A stretch of 64,000 bases of DNA from Silanimonas sp965368785. Its GTDB lineage: Bacteria; Pseudomonadota; Gammaproteobacteria; Xanthomonadales; Xanthomonadaceae. The stretch lies in contig CBDUOG010000002.1 of the NCBI GenBank assembly GCA_965368785.1, forward strand, positions 22,381-86,380, written 5' to 3'. A program made the position numbers and the translations under genes. Shown here in pieces: positions 52,072 to 59,828 of the stretch; position 1 is the first letter of the stretch; the number at the start of each line of letters is the position of its first letter. Under the pieces are notes generated by a model, which worked only from the letters and a program-made list of their open reading frames with translations, had not been told where the DNA came from and searched no databases.

Positions 52072-53361
52072 TTACACGCCCAAGCTAGTGAGAACGCCCG
52101 CGATGGATGCCGTCATCATGGTCGCAATCGAGCCACCATAAACCGCTTTTAATCCGAAGCGGGCCAGATCCTTGCGACGCTCGGGTGCCAGACCGCCGAT
52201 TCCGCCGATCTGGATTGCGATCGAAGAGAAGTTCGCGAATCCGCACAAGGCATAGGTCGCGATAAGAGTCGCTTTTTCACTGAGTATTACGCCTTCCACA
52301 TTGCCACGGAGAATCTCAGACATGCTCAGATAGGCGACAAATTCATTTAACACGACTTTCTGGCCAATCAACGAGCCGACCGTAGTCGCCTCTGACCAGG
52401 GCACGCCAATGACCCAGGCTAACGGGGCCAAGATAATCCCCAGTAAGTTGGGAAGGTCGGTCGGCCGGCCTATGAGCGATGCCAGACCGGACACGTCCCC
52501 CACCCACACCAGCGGCGCATTGATCAGCGCAATCAGAGCAATAAACGCAAGCAACATCGCGCCGACATTGAGCGCAAGTCGCAGGCCTTCACCGGCACCG
52601 CTGGCTGCCGCATCAATGATGTTGACCGTCTCTTTTTCAACTTCAATTCGCGCCTCGCCCAGCGTCAGTGGCTGCTCGGATTCGGGCATTAAGATTTTTG
52701 CAATAACTATTGTAGCCGGGGCGGCCATAATGCTGGCGGTCAACAGATGCTTCGCAAACACGGCCTGCTGCGCCGGGTCAGTTCCACCGAGCAGTGCGAC
52801 GTAAGCGGCCAACACACCGCCGGCGACTGTAGCCATACCGCCGATCATCAAACATAAGAGTTCCGATTTAGTCATTCCCGAAATATACGGTTTCACAACC
52901 AAGGGTGCCTCGGTCTGGCCGATAAATACGTTGGCACACACGGACAGGGTTTCTGCGCCTGAAACACGCATCAATTTGCGAATAACCCAGGACATCCCTT
53001 TGACTACCGCTTGCATGATGTTGAGGTGGTAAAGCACCGACATCAGCGAGGCAAAAAAGATAATTGTCGGCAGTACTTTGAATGCCAGAATAAAGCCGAA
53101 CTTTTCGCTATCAACCAAGTCGCCGAAGATGAACCGGGAGCCCTCTTCAGTGAAGCCGAGTAGGGCGACGAAGCCTTTTGATATCCAGTCGAAAAAGGCC
53201 GCCCCCCAGGGAGTCAGCAAAACGAGGACAGCAAACACAATTTGTAACGCGATGCCGGTTAGGACTAATTGCCAGTTGACGCTTTTTCGGTCGGCTGAGG
53301 CAATCCAAGCCAGAAAAATAAGTACTACAAGACTGAAGAGCCCGAATCCGACCGATGCCAT
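52072..53361 (-). CDS. Concentrative nucleoside transporter (NupC/CNT family)
   Basis: Cation-coupled nucleoside importer of 429 residues with about ten hydrophobic segments. The core motifs are GQTEAPLVVKPYISGMTKSE (substrate site, first hairpin), GGMATVAGGVLAAYV, NEFVAYLSM and the ALCGFANFSSIAIQIGG near the end. Nucleoside specificity is not readable. It lies upstream of and coupled to the ribokinase-like gene, giving a small nucleoside-uptake unit. Confidence 0.93.
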   Translation of the reverse strand: MASVGFGLFSLVVLIFLAWIASADRKSVNWQLVLTGIALQIVFAVLVLLTPWGAAFFDWISKGFVALLGFTEEGSRFIFGDLVDSEKFGFILAFKVLPTIIFFASLMSVLYHLNIMQAVVKGMSWVIRKLMRVSGAETLSVCANVFIGQTEAPLVVKPYISGMTKSELLCLMIGGMATVAGGVLAAYVALLGGTDPAQQAVFAKHLLTASIMAAPATIVIAKILMPESEQPLTLGEARIEVEKETVNIIDAAASGAGEGLRLALNVGAMLLAFIALIALINAPLVWVGDVSGLASLIGRPTDLPNLLGIILAPLAWVIGVPWSEATTVGSLIGQKVVLNEFVAYLSMSEILRGNVEGVILSEKATLIATYALCGFANFSSIAIQIGGIGGLAPERRKDLARFGLKAVYGGSIATMMTASIAGVLTSLGV

Positions 53362-53421
53362 GGTTTATTCCAACAAAATGACTTTGCGCAGACTAGAGCA
53401 GCGGGGCAGTTCGGGCAAGTC

Positions 53422-54540
53422 TTATGATCGCGCTACGACTCGACTCAGGCCGCCTTTTTTTGAGAGGAGCAGGCGTTCATCCGCCCGTTTCATCAGCGCG
53501 CTCAGATCAAGTCCGTCCAGCGGGCTGGAGGCAATGCCCGCACCAAAGCTCAGAAGTACGGAAATATTGTCTTTGGTAACAAAGGCTTGCTGGATAAGCT
53601 GCTTTCGCGCCGATTCAATTGCTTCGTAGGCATTGGCGATTGGCATGTCCAGAAACTGCACAAAGCTCTGGCCGCCCAGCCGCATTAGCGGCTCCTGATC
53701 GGGCAGAAGCTGCCGGATCGTAGTGGCAAAATGACGGATGACTTGATCGCCGACTTCCGAGCCGAAACGCTCATTGATGAGCTTCATGCGCTCGATATCG
53801 AGCAGGGCTAGCGAGATTTCCTGACCGCTGGCGCGCGCCTCAACAATGAGCTGTGCTCCGCGGTGTTGCAGGTACACGCGGTTAGGTAGACGGGTCAGCG
53901 GATCATAGCCGGAGAGAGTGACCAACTTTTGTACGCGCGAAACAATCGCCGCCGTGACGAATGTTGTGGCTGCCAGTAACAATAAACGCTGATAAATATT
54001 AGCTGCAATTACTAATCCGTACTCATCTGATCGTATCGGCCCCAAACTTTGCTGTTCAAGATAAAACCAAAGCCCGCCGAATTCGACCATAGCGAGTACG
54101 CCGGTAAACACCGTAACGCGCATATCATTGCGCATTGCGGTGACGAATATTGCGAGTGGATAAATGGTCCACGTGACCAAGCTATTCAGGGCCGCAGCAG
54201 GGTCGGCCATTGAGAGCATGAATAGCACCAACGTAATGATGCTGACATCCGACCCCGAGCTGGCAAACGGCAACCAGGCGTGAATCCGGCCCGGCCGGGA
54301 AAGTCGCAGCCAGAGCAAGCTCACAAACAGGGCCAACAACGTACCACCCGCACCAATTACGGTTTCACTAAACGAACCCCCGCTGACAATGTGTACGAGC
54401 GGAAACAGCAGCAGGATCATCACCGTTGCCACACGGATTTTTGCGATCAAGTGCTCGCCGCCCGCGCCCACTTCGAGCATGAGACGATCTGGCTTTGCAA
54501 TAAGTCGCCGCCAAAGAGTGGTAATCCGATGTTTACTCAT
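53422..54540 (-). CDS. Membrane GGDEF-domain protein with degenerate active site
   Basis: Residues 35-200 hold about six hydrophobic segments, an integral-membrane sensor. The GGDEF domain (about 208-370) begins DPLTRLPNRVYL and has the metal Asp in LLDIERMKLINERFG, but the signature is GGQSF (289-293) where GGDEF/GGEEF is expected. Both acidic residues of the motif are lost, so cyclase activity is unlikely; it could bind GTP or c-di-GMP or only act as a partner (inference). AAGGGGAT precedes ATG 54540. Monocistronic. Confidence 0.87.
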   Translation of the reverse strand: MSKHRITTLWRRLIAKPDRLMLEVGAGGEHLIAKIRVATVMILLLFPLVHIVSGGSFSETVIGAGGTLLALFVSLLWLRLSRPGRIHAWLPFASSGSDVSIITLVLFMLSMADPAAALNSLVTWTIYPLAIFVTAMRNDMRVTVFTGVLAMVEFGGLWFYLEQQSLGPIRSDEYGLVIAANIYQRLLLLAATTFVTAAIVSRVQKLVTLSGYDPLTRLPNRVYLQHRGAQLIVEARASGQEISLALLDIERMKLINERFGSEVGDQVIRHFATTIRQLLPDQEPLMRLGGQSFVQFLDMPIANAYEAIESARKQLIQQAFVTKDNISVLLSFGAGIASSPLDGLDLSALMKRADERLLLSKKGGLSRVVARS

Positions 54541-54805
54541 ACGATCCCCTTCGCAGCCTGCAGTAACGCACAGGCTCGCGTGGCGGAAAACAATTATGGG
54601 TTTTACGCTTACGGTGCATCAGAAGAATTTATGGGAAAGTCCAATACAGCCCGAAAATCAGTAGCCTTATCCTGAGCGCAAGCAAGCTGGAGCAATTGCC
54701 TGAGAATTTGCTTGCGATGCAGATGTTGGTCAGGCTCGATTCGGATTTGATTCGCAGGGTCGGGGCCTGTATCGCTTGACGCTGGACTTGGACATTTCTG
54801 CACGC
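54541..54805. other. Intergenic stretch with no supported gene
   Basis: Together with the terminator and the tail of the PDZ transcript this leaves 392 bases (54541-54932) without a gene. The right part belongs to the PDZ-operon 3' end. In the left part only short reading frames of up to 70 codons occur, none with a Shine-Dalgarno or a recognisable product. It must hold the promoter of the GGDEF gene. Confidence 0.6.
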
Positions 54806-54834
54806 AAAAAAAATCCGGCACCCGAAGGTACCGG
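54806..54834 (-). terminator. Terminator of the sigma/PDZ operon
   Basis: On the minus strand CCGGTACC and GGTGCCGG (one G-T pair) form an 8-bp stem closed by a TTCG tetraloop, followed by eight T. It lies about 100 bases after the PDZ gene stop. Confidence 0.88.
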
Positions 54835-54932
54835 TGTCTAAATTAAGGGAATTCACCTTGCCAGTGAGAGCTTGGCAGTAATCGGACCGCGGTCTGAGAA
54901 AGAAGTTCCCGCCGGTTGCCGGATGTTTCGGT

Positions 54933-56072
54933 TTATACCGCTGGGGCCGGCGGTGGGGTTGGTGCCTTCGGCGGCTTAGGTGCTTTTGGCGGAGCCGGTG
55001 GTGCCGGCGGCGGCGGGAAGGAGAGGAAATCCGGTGTGCGGTGCTCACCCAGAGTTACGGTGACGTTTTGCTGTTTTTTATCGCGCATAATCTGCGCTTT
55101 GAGCTGGCTCTTAGGCTCTTGCGAGTCAATATACGTCATCGCATCACGCGGCGAATTAACTTCTTTGCCATTCAGGCTCAACAGAACGTCGCCTGACTGC
55201 AGGCCTTCCAGGGCCTTTTGCTCACCGAGCACCAGCACGCCTTTGTCCGTTCCAAAATAGCGTCCTAGTTTGGCATCTACAGAGACCAGATTAAGACCGC
55301 TAAATCGAAATGCAGGGGGCATGCGCGGAGCCGTCCGTGAGTCGGGTGCACCACCACGGGCAATGCGCCTAATTTCCATTCGGCCCGGACCTGATGAAAC
55401 AAACACATCATCATCTCCCTCGGCAAATATAATTTCCCGTTCTCCTTCGGCGGTCATGTGCGGCGCGTTTCCATCGCGGCTGATCCAACGTACTCTTGAT
55501 AGCGACTCAATCGTATCGACAGTAGCCGTGGTCTCGGCTTTTTTGCCATCGCGGAGATAGGCGAGCTTCACCTTCTGACCGACGCTCAAGTCACCCAGCA
55601 AACCATGAACCGATTTAACCGACGTAGCGGCATCGCCTTTAATCGCTTTGCCATCAACATGGGTAAGTACATCGCCTTTCTCCAGCCCGGCTTTGGCTGC
55701 CGGGCTACCGTCAATTACGTCCATCAATGCAACCGAATCGCCGGTGTCAGACGGACCCATGACGATTCCAAGTCCGGGCTTTTTCTCCGCCATATGTTCG
55801 CGATCAATTTCAACGTGTACGCGCCTGGCTTCGGCACGCGCACGGTCCGCATGCGATTTAGCTTCATCGCGTTCAATAAACATGACGCGCTTGTGTTGCT
55901 CGGCGTTCTCGGAGCTCAGCTCTGCCATGCGCCGTGCCAAATCGGTGATCTGTTGGCGCAATTCTGCAAGTTCTTTTTCGGTATCTGTCGGGGCTTCGGC
56001 CGCCATCGCGGAGTGTCCCGCACACAGACCTATCAGTAAAACAGGAATCAAAAATGCGCATCTGTTGTTCAT
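54933..56072 (-). CDS. Periplasmic double-PDZ protein with coiled coil and Pro-rich tail
   Basis: A 379-residue exported protein (signal peptide about 1-25, SAMAA). Residues 30-85 form a coiled coil; PDZ1 spans about 100-190 (AAKAGLEKGDVLTHVDG) and PDZ2 about 255-345 (ALEGLQSGDVLLSLNG). The linker is charged. The tail (about 352-379) is almost only Pro, Ala and Lys. There is no protease domain and no catalytic triad, so it is a PDZ adaptor, not DegS/DegP. AAAGGAGAT precedes ATG 56072. Last gene of the ECF sigma operon; a role in sensing or presenting misfolded envelope proteins is inferred. Confidence 0.85.
   Translation of the reverse strand: MNNRCAFLIPVLLIGLCAGHSAMAAEAPTDTEKELAELRQQITDLARRMAELSSENAEQHKRVMFIERDEAKSHADRARAEARRVHVEIDREHMAEKKPGLGIVMGPSDTGDSVALMDVIDGSPAAKAGLEKGDVLTHVDGKAIKGDAATSVKSVHGLLGDLSVGQKVKLAYLRDGKKAETTATVDTIESLSRVRWISRDGNAPHMTAEGEREIIFAEGDDDVFVSSGPGRMEIRRIARGGAPDSRTAPRMPPAFRFSGLNLVSVDAKLGRYFGTDKGVLVLGEQKALEGLQSGDVLLSLNGKEVNSPRDAMTYIDSQEPKSQLKAQIMRDKKQQNVTVTLGEHRTPDFLSFPPPPAPPAPPKAPKPPKAPTPPPAPAV
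54936..55020 (-). repeat. Low-complexity Pro/Ala/Lys-coding repeat
   Basis: On the plus strand the pattern GGTGC(N)3-4GGCGG recurs several times; on the coding strand it gives the Pro-Ala-Lys tail of the PDZ protein. Such sequence may vary in copy number. Confidence 0.6.
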
Positions 56073-56098
56073 GGCTTATCTCCTTTAGTAGGGTCTCT

Positions 56099-56644
56099 TC
56101 AAAAATTTCGAACTAATGCCGTGGTCAGATTCTGACCCTGGCTGGCAAGTGTCCGGCGTTGAGTTTCAAATGTTGCGTAGTCCTCCAAGATGCGCACGCG
56201 CTGCTGCCACAGGACCTCCTGATCGGAAGCGCTCAATGCGTCCGAGCTCAATACGTAATCAAGCCCTTTAATCTGCTTTTCGTAATCCAACGCAACCAAC
56301 ATGTCGTTTGCTGGAATCATCGGGTCTTCTTGCGCGAATGAGATCAGAGCCTGTAGTCGCGACGCCTCCGCCTGCAATTGCGCCAGATCTGCGGAGTCGC
56401 TGGTAGGAACGACGGCTGAGGGGAATGGGCTGATTGGCTTAAGCAGGACAACACCAATGAAGCCCGCAGCGGCTGCGGCGGCCAGCCAGGCCGGGCGATG
56501 CCACGCACGCATCGGCCGCGAGTGTTTTTGCTGAAGCTTGCGCTGCATGGCAATCCACATATCGTTCCGCGGCGCTTCCATGGGCAGCGCTTGAAGTGCC
56601 TCGCTTAGAGTCACAGGTTTTAGGTAATCGCCGTGATCAGGCAT
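56099..56644 (-). CDS. Single-pass membrane protein, candidate anti-sigma factor
   Basis: A 181-residue protein: a cytoplasmic part of about 50 residues (with NDMWIAMQRKLQQK), one membrane helix (about 52-70) and a periplasmic part rich in Leu, Ala and Gln that looks helical or coiled. No zinc HxxxCxxC anti-sigma motif is present. It overlaps the sigma factor gene by eight bases and has GGAGGT before ATG 56644. Its topology and place fit a regulator that binds the sigma factor inside and the PDZ protein outside. Function is inferred from context only. Confidence 0.72.
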   Translation of the reverse strand: MPDHGDYLKPVTLSEALQALPMEAPRNDMWIAMQRKLQQKHSRPMRAWHRPAWLAAAAAAGFIGVVLLKPISPFPSAVVPTSDSADLAQLQAEASRLQALISFAQEDPMIPANDMLVALDYEKQIKGLDYVLSSDALSASDQEVLWQQRVRILEDYATFETQRRTLASQGQNLTTALVRNF

Positions 56645-57206
56645 GATTGACCTCCGTTACGTTGAGCAGCTGTCGCAGGCGCTTCGTGCCGCGAGCAAGC
56701 TGAGATTTTGAAAAGCTCTGAGTTTTGTTCATTTGCCGGCCAATTTCGTCGTGTGTGAGTCCTTCGACGTGATATAGCCAGATCACCGCTCGCGTTAGCG
56801 CTGGTAGGCGATCAAGCGCATCGATGAGTATTCGTGCATCGGCTTGCTGTGCCGGCATGAGTTCGTCGCTGACCAGATTGTCCAGCGGGTCGTGTTCTTC
56901 GCCCAGGCATTCGGATTGACGGTTTTTGCGCAGTAGCATCAAGCATTGATTTACCAGAATCTGTCGCAACCAGGACCAAAATGGCGCGTCACCTCGAAAC
57001 TCGCTGATCCGGTCAACCATGCGCATCATCGCTTCCTGCACTGCATCCTGGGCATGACCACGGTTGCCGGTAATACGTAGGCATAAGGTATAGGCCGGTA
57101 TTTCAAACTGACGGTATAGGCTTTCAAAAGCCGCATGCTCGCCGGCCTGCGCCTTTTCCAGCAGGTCTTTTGGAATGTCTATGGCAAATACGTTTCTGGG
57201 CTTCAC
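56637..57206 (-). CDS. ECF-type RNA polymerase sigma factor
   Basis: A 189-residue sigma-70 family protein with regions 2 and 4 only. Region 2 (about 25-95) reads ESLYRQFEIPAYTLCLRITGN...AVQEAMMRMVDRISEFRGDAPFWSWL; region 4 (about 125-180) has LDRLPALTRAVIWLYHVEGLTHDEIGRQMN. These are typical ECF patterns. It starts with GTG 57206 without a clear Shine-Dalgarno; no later start preserves region 2. First gene of the sigma/membrane protein/PDZ operon, suggesting an envelope-stress circuit. Divergent from qmcA. Confidence 0.88.
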   Translation of the reverse strand: MKPRNVFAIDIPKDLLEKAQAGEHAAFESLYRQFEIPAYTLCLRITGNRGHAQDAVQEAMMRMVDRISEFRGDAPFWSWLRQILVNQCLMLLRKNRQSECLGEEHDPLDNLVSDELMPAQQADARILIDALDRLPALTRAVIWLYHVEGLTHDEIGRQMNKTQSFSKSQLARGTKRLRQLLNVTEVNHA

Positions 57207-57299
57207 ATGTACTAAGATGCGGATTAGGGCGAAAGGGTTGCAACTAATTTTGAATTTTTGACAGTCGGTCGCTGGGCCGGAATCTGCAAGGAGAATCAG

Positions 57300-58223
57300 A
57301 TGGAAATCGTCACCATTATCTTAATTCTGGGTGGAATCATATTCTTGTTTAAGACCGTGCGAATGGTGCCGCAGGGTTTCGAGTGGACGGTTGAGAGATT
57401 CGGCAAGTACACGCATACGATGGATCCGGGGTTGCATTTCTTATTTCCGGTCGTGCAAAGCGTGGGTCGCAAAGTCAATGTGATGGAGCAGGTGCTTGAT
57501 GTGCCTAGTCAGGACGTGATTACGCGCGACAATGCGGTCGTTAAAGTAGATGGCGTGGTGTTTTTCCATATCTTGGATGCTGCCAAAGCGGCTTATGAAG
57601 TATCGAATCTTGAGCAGGCGATTATCGCGCTGGTTATGACCAATATTCGTACCGCGATCGGCTCAATGGATTTGGACGAGTCCTTATCTAAACGTGACGA
57701 GATTAATGCCAAGTTGCTGGACATCGTCGATTTGGCAACCACACCGTGGGGCGTAAAGGTCAACCGCATCGAGCTGCGCGATATTCAGCCACCGCGCGAC
57801 TTGGTCGAAGCAATGGCGCGCCAGATGAAAGCTGAGCGTGAGAAACGCGCAACGATTCTGGAAGCTGAGGGTGAGCGGCAGTCGGAGATTTTGCGCGCAG
57901 AAGGTGAAAAAGCGGGCGCTGTGTTACAGGCTGAAGGTCGGAAAGAAGCCGCATTTCGCGAGGCTGAAGCGCGCGAACGCTTAGCGGAGGCAGAGGCGCG
58001 TGCAACGCAGATGGTATCCGATGCAATTGGCAAAGGTGATGTGCAGGCGATCAACTACTTTATTGCTCAGAAATATATCGAGGCGTTTAAAGAGTTGGCG
58101 AAAGCGCCGAACCAAAAATTTGTATTGATGCCGATGGAATCCAGCGGCGTGTTGGGTTCGTTGGGTGGCATTGCAGAAATTGCCAAGTCCGCGCTGGCCT
58201 CGGCGAATCAGAGCAAGGCATAG
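57300..58223 (+). CDS. SPFH/stomatin-like protein QmcA
   Basis: Membrane-anchored band 7 protein of 307 residues. One N-terminal hydrophobic segment (about 3-20) precedes the SPFH domain with VPQGFEWTVERFGKYTHTMDPGLHFL and MEQVLDVPSQDVITRDNAVVKVDG. A long coiled coil of repeated Glu-Ala-Glu-Gly type follows (about 180-250), then a Gly-rich end. AAGGAG at 57288-57293 supports ATG 57300. It forms large ring assemblies in the inner membrane in relatives. The NfeD gene follows after six bases, the usual partnership. Confidence 0.93.
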   Translation: MEIVTIILILGGIIFLFKTVRMVPQGFEWTVERFGKYTHTMDPGLHFLFPVVQSVGRKVNVMEQVLDVPSQDVITRDNAVVKVDGVVFFHILDAAKAAYEVSNLEQAIIALVMTNIRTAIGSMDLDESLSKRDEINAKLLDIVDLATTPWGVKVNRIELRDIQPPRDLVEAMARQMKAEREKRATILEAEGERQSEILRAEGEKAGAVLQAEGRKEAAFREAEARERLAEAEARATQMVSDAIGKGDVQAINYFIAQKYIEAFKELAKAPNQKFVLMPMESSGVLGSLGGIAEIAKSALASANQSKA

Positions 58224-58229
58224 GAGGCC

Positions 58230-58697
58230 ATGATGGACTTCGATTTTCGTCCGGTTGTGGTGTTCTGGGCTTCGCTGGCTCTGGTGCTTATTGCGCTTGA
58301 GACCCTGGTGCCCGGAGCTGCCTTGCTCTGGTTGGGCTTGGCGGCCGGCGGTGTGTTATTGCTCGTCGTATTCGTGCCTGATGTACCGATATTTGCTCAG
58401 GCATTGGTCTTTGTCGGGCTATCGTTCGGGACCATTGCCGTCTATTGGCGCTATTACCGCAGACGCAAAATTGCGACCGATCAGCCTTTGCTCAACCGGC
58501 GCGGCGCACAGCTTGTGGGTCATGTGTATGTGTTGGATCAAGCGATCGTTAATGGCCGCGGCAGGGTAAAAATTGGTGATGCCTACTGGTCGGCGGTGGG
58601 TGGCGATTTGCCGGTCGGTACGCGTGTCCGAATCACGGCCGTGGAGAATATGAACCTGCAAGTCGAAGCGGCCGATTCGCCCCGGTATTCGGAATAA
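58230..58697 (+). CDS. NfeD-family membrane protein
   Basis: A 155-residue protein: three or four hydrophobic segments (about residues 8-72, with LETLVPGAALLWLGLAAGG) followed by a soluble OB-fold domain (about 85-150) with NRRGAQLVGHVYVLDQAIVNG. This is the short NfeD form without a protease domain. It is the regular partner of the preceding SPFH gene; the two are thought to organise membrane microdomains. The next gene is separated by a Fur-like box and has its own promoter. Confidence 0.92.
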   Translation: MMDFDFRPVVVFWASLALVLIALETLVPGAALLWLGLAAGGVLLLVVFVPDVPIFAQALVFVGLSFGTIAVYWRYYRRRKIATDQPLLNRRGAQLVGHVYVLDQAIVNGRGRVKIGDAYWSAVGGDLPVGTRVRITAVENMNLQVEAADSPRYSE

Positions 58698-58724
58698 ATT
58701 CAAAAAATCCTTTCGAAACTAGAT

Positions 58725-58743
58725 GCGAACGATTATCATCTGT
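58725..58743 (+). promoter_or_regulatory. Probable Fur box before the iron-binding protein gene
   Basis: The 19-mer centred on GATTATCATC matches the Fur consensus GATAATGATAATCATTATC at 12 of 19 positions, with an unbroken GAT(T/A)ATCAT core. It lies 27 bases before ATG 58770, where iron repression of the iron-uptake genes would be expected. Confidence 0.6.
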
Positions 58744-58769
58744 AATCAGATCTCATTCGGAGTGGATTA

Positions 58770-59813
58770 ATGAAGCTCAAGCTTTTGATGTTTGCCGGTG
58801 CACTCAGCTGGCTTGCCGGCTGTTCTGTCGATAATCCTGATGTTTCAGGGCAAGAGACCCAAACGGCGGAGCCGGAGTCGATTGAGCTGGTCGTTTATTC
58901 GGAACGTAAGGAGCCGCTAATCCAGCCGTTTTTTGAGCGATTCACCGCTGAAACCGGAATCCGTGTTTCCTGGCGAAATGACAGCGCTTCCGCGCTGATT
59001 GAGCGGATGAGCGCGGAAGGCGAAAACTCGCCGGCCGACGTGTTTATTGCGGTAGATGCCGGAAATTTATATCAGGCAACCCAAGCGAACTTGTTGCAGC
59101 CGATCAAATCTGAGCTGCTCGAAACGTCGGTGCCGGCCAACCGCCGGGATCCTGATGGGTATTGGTATGGATTGACGGAGCGGGCGAGAACTTTGGTCTA
59201 CTCGACCGAACGCGTAAAGCCAGAGCAGCTCAGCAGCTATGAGTCGATGGCGGAGCGGAACTGGAAGGGTAAATTCTGCCTACGCTCATCATCGAAGGTC
59301 TATAACCAGTCCTTGATTGCGACAATGATTGAGCGCCTCGGCGAAGCTGAAACCGAAGAAGTGGTTAATGGTTGGGTGGCTAATCTGGCGACTGATTCGT
59401 TTGCTGACGACACCTTATTGGCGAAAGCCATTGATTCGGGTCAATGCGATGTCGGCCTGATCAATACGTATTATCTGGGCCGCTTGTTATCGACAGACCC
59501 GCAGACCAAAGTGGCTGTGTTCTGGCCAAACCAGAATGACGGTGGCGTGCATGTGAACATCACCGGTGCCGGAATCAGCAAGCATTCTCGTCATCCGCAA
59601 CAAGCGCAGCAGTTGATAGAGTGGCTCGTGAGTGAGCAAACTCAGGCAGAGTTTGCCGCGATTAATTTCGAGTATCCGATCCGCGGCGATGTCGCGCTGG
59701 ATCCAATCGTTGCGAGTTGGGGTGAATTCAAGGCTGAGCAAGTCGATGTCCGGGTTGCCGGGAGTCGCCAGGCCGAAGCCGTAAAGTTAATGAACCGCGC
59801 TGGCTGGCGCTGA
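58770..59813 (+). CDS. Fe(3+) ABC transporter substrate-binding lipoprotein
   Basis: FbpA/FutA-type periplasmic ferric-binding protein of 347 residues. Lipobox LAGC places the lipidated Cys near residue 18. The fold's features are clear: VVYSERKEPLIQPFFERF, DVFIAVDAGNLYQA, CLRSSSKVYNQSL and the Tyr pair in INTYYLGRL, which coordinate iron in FbpA. It is anchored to the inner membrane and hands iron to the permease encoded 15 bases downstream. A Fur-like box lies in its promoter. Confidence 0.92.
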   Translation: MKLKLLMFAGALSWLAGCSVDNPDVSGQETQTAEPESIELVVYSERKEPLIQPFFERFTAETGIRVSWRNDSASALIERMSAEGENSPADVFIAVDAGNLYQATQANLLQPIKSELLETSVPANRRDPDGYWYGLTERARTLVYSTERVKPEQLSSYESMAERNWKGKFCLRSSSKVYNQSLIATMIERLGEAETEEVVNGWVANLATDSFADDTLLAKAIDSGQCDVGLINTYYLGRLLSTDPQTKVAVFWPNQNDGGVHVNITGAGISKHSRHPQQAQQLIEWLVSEQTQAEFAAINFEYPIRGDVALDPIVASWGEFKAEQVDVRVAGSRQAEAVKLMNRAGWR

Positions 59814-59828
59814 TCATAATGCCCCGCC

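Noticed and set aside
54609..54821. 70-codon minus-strand frame near the sigma operon terminator
   Set aside because: It runs through the terminator hairpin and has no supporting signals.
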